Part shown: piece after piece, positions 59,847 to 62,022 of the stretch
How the letters are laid out: every line of letters starts with the position of its first letter
Position numbering within the stretch: position 1 is the stretch's first letter
Assembly: GCA_963839175.1 (NCBI GenBank)
Contig: CAWIUB010000031.1
Span: 1 to 62,022, forward strand
DNA length: 62,022 bases
Reading direction: 5' to 3'
Source: CAWIUB01 sp963839175
Lineage (GTDB): Bacteria; Actinomycetota; Actinomycetes; Mycobacteriales; Jatrophihabitantaceae
Translations under genes and position numbers: made by a program
Notes under the pieces: generated by a model
Databases searched by the model: none
What the model saw: only the letters and a program-made list of their open reading frames with translations
Told to the model about the DNA's origin: nothing

Positions 59847-61281
59847 TCAGCTATTCGCTTCGCGAGCTCCCCGAGTGTAGGCGATAGCTCCCGAAGCCGG
59901 CAGCTCAGCGTGCGTTCGCGTGCCTCGCGCTCCGCGTCGGCGGCAACTCGATCGAGGAAACCTTCGCGTCGTCGAGTGCGTCAAAGAGGCGCTCAGTGAG
60001 CGCCTCGACGGCATCGGCGCGTTCGAAGAGCAGCGCCGTCTCCGGGTTGCGGATTGCGATCGCCGCGGGAAGCGTAAAAATTCCGTCGGCGATATCCTTC
60101 TCGCTGCCGCCGCCGAGGGCGGCGGTTCCCGCACGTCTGCGACGTCGTCCACCCGTGGTAGAGGAGGCCAAGAAGTTTGCCGAACCTCGCCAGGCGATCG
60201 TCGCGGGTGCCGAGGCGAGCGCAGATCTCAAACATCGAGCCTGTATCCTCGCCCGCGATCGCGCGCCAGTCCTCGATGCCGAGTGGGCGGCGACGGAGGC
60301 GCCACTGGGCGCACTCCGCGACGCCGAGACGCTGCATCAGCTCGGCAAGCAGACGGACGCTGTACGGATCGTCCGCGACTAGCGTCGACGCCGAGAAACC
60401 GATGTAGCCCGACGTCATCATCGCCTGCAGGAAACCGAACCTGCAGTGCAGCGAGAGAACCCCGCGCCGGTAACGCGAACGGTCGAGGATGTCGTCGACG
60501 ATCAGTGAGACGTTGTGCGGCAGCTCGATCGCCGCCGCCTAACGGACGACCGTGTCCGGCGGTTTCCCAGTTGCGGACGCTGGATAGCACGAGAAAACAG
60601 TCGCCGGCCGGTAGCGCTTCGCGCGGCCGCCTAGCTGGCGCTCGACCATTGGACGGACCTCGTCGTCGACGGTCTGTGCCCACGCTGCTATGACGTCGTC
60701 GAGCCGGCGGATGTCCGCGGTGAGGCCGAGGCGGCCGGGAAGTTGCCAGACCGCGCCGTCGGTGGGAGCCAATGCGGTCGCTGAGATCACGGGACCACCA
60801 CCTATGGCTTTGCGCGGGCCCGCCGGGTACGTGCCGCTTGTTGGTTCCTTCGCAATCTGCTCGTTGAAGAGCTTGACCACCTTCGCTGGCAGATCAGTCA
60901 GCTCACGGAGATAGGTGCTGGCCGCGTTGGCGAATCGCGTCGCGGCCTCCTCTGAAGGCGCTCGGCCCTCGAAAGAAGATCGCAGATCTCGGTTCCGAGA
61001 ACCTGCGCGTATTCGTCGGCGCTCTGAGCCCAACTCGACAAGAACCGGCTCGTCGCCGTCATAGCGGCGACCTGCACGTGACCAGCCCGAAGCATCAGAT
61101 CTACCACGGCGGCCTGCCTTGTTGTTCGTCCTCCGCACCCTCGGACTCGGGTTGACTCCTCTTTGGGCTGCGTCGCCCTGTGGCCATGTCTTCGCCTTCG
61201 CATGCGAAAGATCTGGCCTTTGATTGTTCCTGTCGCGAGCACATGCGTCAAACAGACACCCGGATAACGGTCATGTTCCAC
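59847..61281 (-). pseudogene. Polyprenyl synthetase-family gene, decayed
   Basis: Minus-strand frames give VDLMLRAGHVQVAAMTATSR, LGTEICDLL, ATRFANAASTYLRELTDLPA, then RLDDVIAAWAQTVDDEVRPM and RYRPATVFSCYPAS. After TAG near 60541 come HNVSLIVDDILDRSRYRRG (first DDxxD), GEDTGSMFEICARLGT, and CDDVADVRG (second DDxxD). The enzyme couples isoprenyl diphosphates with Mg held by the two Asp motifs. A nonsense codon and frameshifts near 60965 and 60150 inactivate it. The N-terminal part (before about 60900) is not typical of the family. Confidence 0.7.
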
Positions 61282-62022
61282 CGGCGGCGATCGCGTCGCG
61301 GACGGCGTCGGCGCGGTGCCCGGCAGAGCAGGAACATCGTTGATCCTGGGCCAGCCCTCTCGTCGATCACCCAGACCGAGCCGAGCAGTTCGCCACCGGC
61401 GCGGATCGGCACGGCCAGCCGCGGGTAGTCACAGTTGCTGGCGGAAAACCCGACGACGCCTGAGGCGCCATGGACGGCGGGGTACTCGACGTCGGTAGCT
61501 GGTCTGGAAGGAACGCGAAGTCCCAGGATGCTCTTCGACGCGTCTCGTCGATCGGCTGCCCCTCGACTGTGGAGTAGGCGATGACGCTCTGCCGCGAGTC
61601 GACGATCGCGGTGGCCCCACCGACCGTGGTCGCAACGGCGTTCGCCAGGGCGAACAGGTCGCCGAGACGCGTGTTCCCCAGTGCCGCCTCGGAGAAGTAG
61701 CTGTGCCGCATCGCCGACGAGGCCAGCGTGACGAGGTGTTCCCAGGAGATCTCGTCCGCGAGCGAAAGCACCGCAAGCTCACTGTCAGCAGCGCTGTCGC
61801 GAACTGCTGTGGACACGCCAGAGGGCTTCACCGCGACGCAGACATATCCGCGCGCGCTCGCCGTCTTGAGCAGTTCCCGCCACGCGTCGCCCGTCGGCAA
61901 TACGCCTATCGCCAACAGGAAACCCACCCGCCACCCGGCGTATCTCGGTCAGCGGATCGTGCAGGATCACCGTCGACACCGCGCGATCGATGCCCTCGTC
62001 GCCACCCACGAGATGAGCGACG
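61282..62022 (-). pseudogene. PucR-type regulator N-terminal part, frameshifted
   Basis: The minus strand enters the window in a frame reading VILHDPLTEIRRVAGG. It shifts near 61925 to FLLAIGVLPTGDAWRELLKT, VCVAVKPSGVSTAVRDSA and LGNTRLGDLFALANAVATTV, GATAIVDSRQSVIAYS, then again near 61530 to GLRVPSRP and ELLGSVWVID. This is the PucR-like N-terminal (GAF-like) region; the C-terminal HTH is not seen. It continues beyond the window edge at its 5' side. Confidence 0.6.

Noticed and set aside
1..62022. CRISPR arrays or rRNA genes
   Set aside because: No regularly spaced identical repeats with unique spacers and no rRNA-like sequence were found. The 11-bp and 23-bp phased repeats are only three units each and have no variable spacers of CRISPR size.

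Overview
The window looks like an accessory region of a high-GC actinobacterium. Evidence is the GC-rich third codon positions, a DDN-like F420-dependent reductase, HxlR, TetR and PucR regulators, a DUF6596 sigma factor with a YCII partner, and a tRNA-Pro attachment remnant of the kind used by actinomycete integrative elements. Pseudonocardiales (Pseudonocardia or Amycolatopsis type) is my best guess, but no rRNA or marker gene fixes it.

About a third of the sequence is mobile DNA and many remaining genes are cut or frameshifted. 1-4.3 kb: membrane proteins and a MOSC/ferredoxin-reductase fusion. 4.3-10.6 kb: a decayed minus-strand operon (thiolase, DUF35, SDR) broken by an ISL3 copy and by an IS carrying a DUF6788 gene, then an IS481-like wreck. 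10.7-17.8 kb: mostly intact small genes (DUF1801, PPOX, MBL hydrolase with divergent HxlR, TetR with an ABC exporter, a methyltransferase). 17.8-22.5 kb: a helicase wreck, an ISAzo13 wreck and an intact ISKra4 element. 22.5-25.9 kb: YCII/sigma pair, F420 reductase, DHFR-like reductase. 26-35.6 kb: hypotheticals, a CcbP-like gene with partner, a TOTE-type primase-helicase, a toxin-antitoxin-like pair, and a 3' tRNA-Pro segment preceded by three 11-bp-phased repeats. 35.7-40.7 kb: a second ISKra4, an AAA/DUF4143 ATPase, and ISL3 copy 2.

40.9-54.4 kb is the most unusual part: a stack of mobile elements inside mobile elements. An outer group II intron (B) contains a second-type intron (A), an inner intron (C) placed in phase 0 in B's reverse-transcriptase gene, a DUF5372/DUF6788/serine-recombinase element, and a fourth intron (D). 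C itself carries an ISL3 copy and an ISAs1 copy (the latter inside domain V). D's reverse-transcriptase gene is split by another serine-recombinase element with perfect 23-bp inverted ends. 54.7-62 kb: a partial ISKra4 with an orphan DUF6788 gene, a Crp-type regulator split by ISL3 copy 4, an MBL hydrolase, an IS66 wreck and decayed polyprenyl-synthetase and PucR genes.

A thread running through the window is a small Cys/His protein (DUF6788). It accompanies four unrelated mobile-element enzymes, and each time a palindrome sits in front of or over its start codon. This suggests a shared, self-regulated accessory factor of transposition. Single-base frameshifts are so common that some may be assembly errors; the IS boundaries and target duplications are read directly and are firm.
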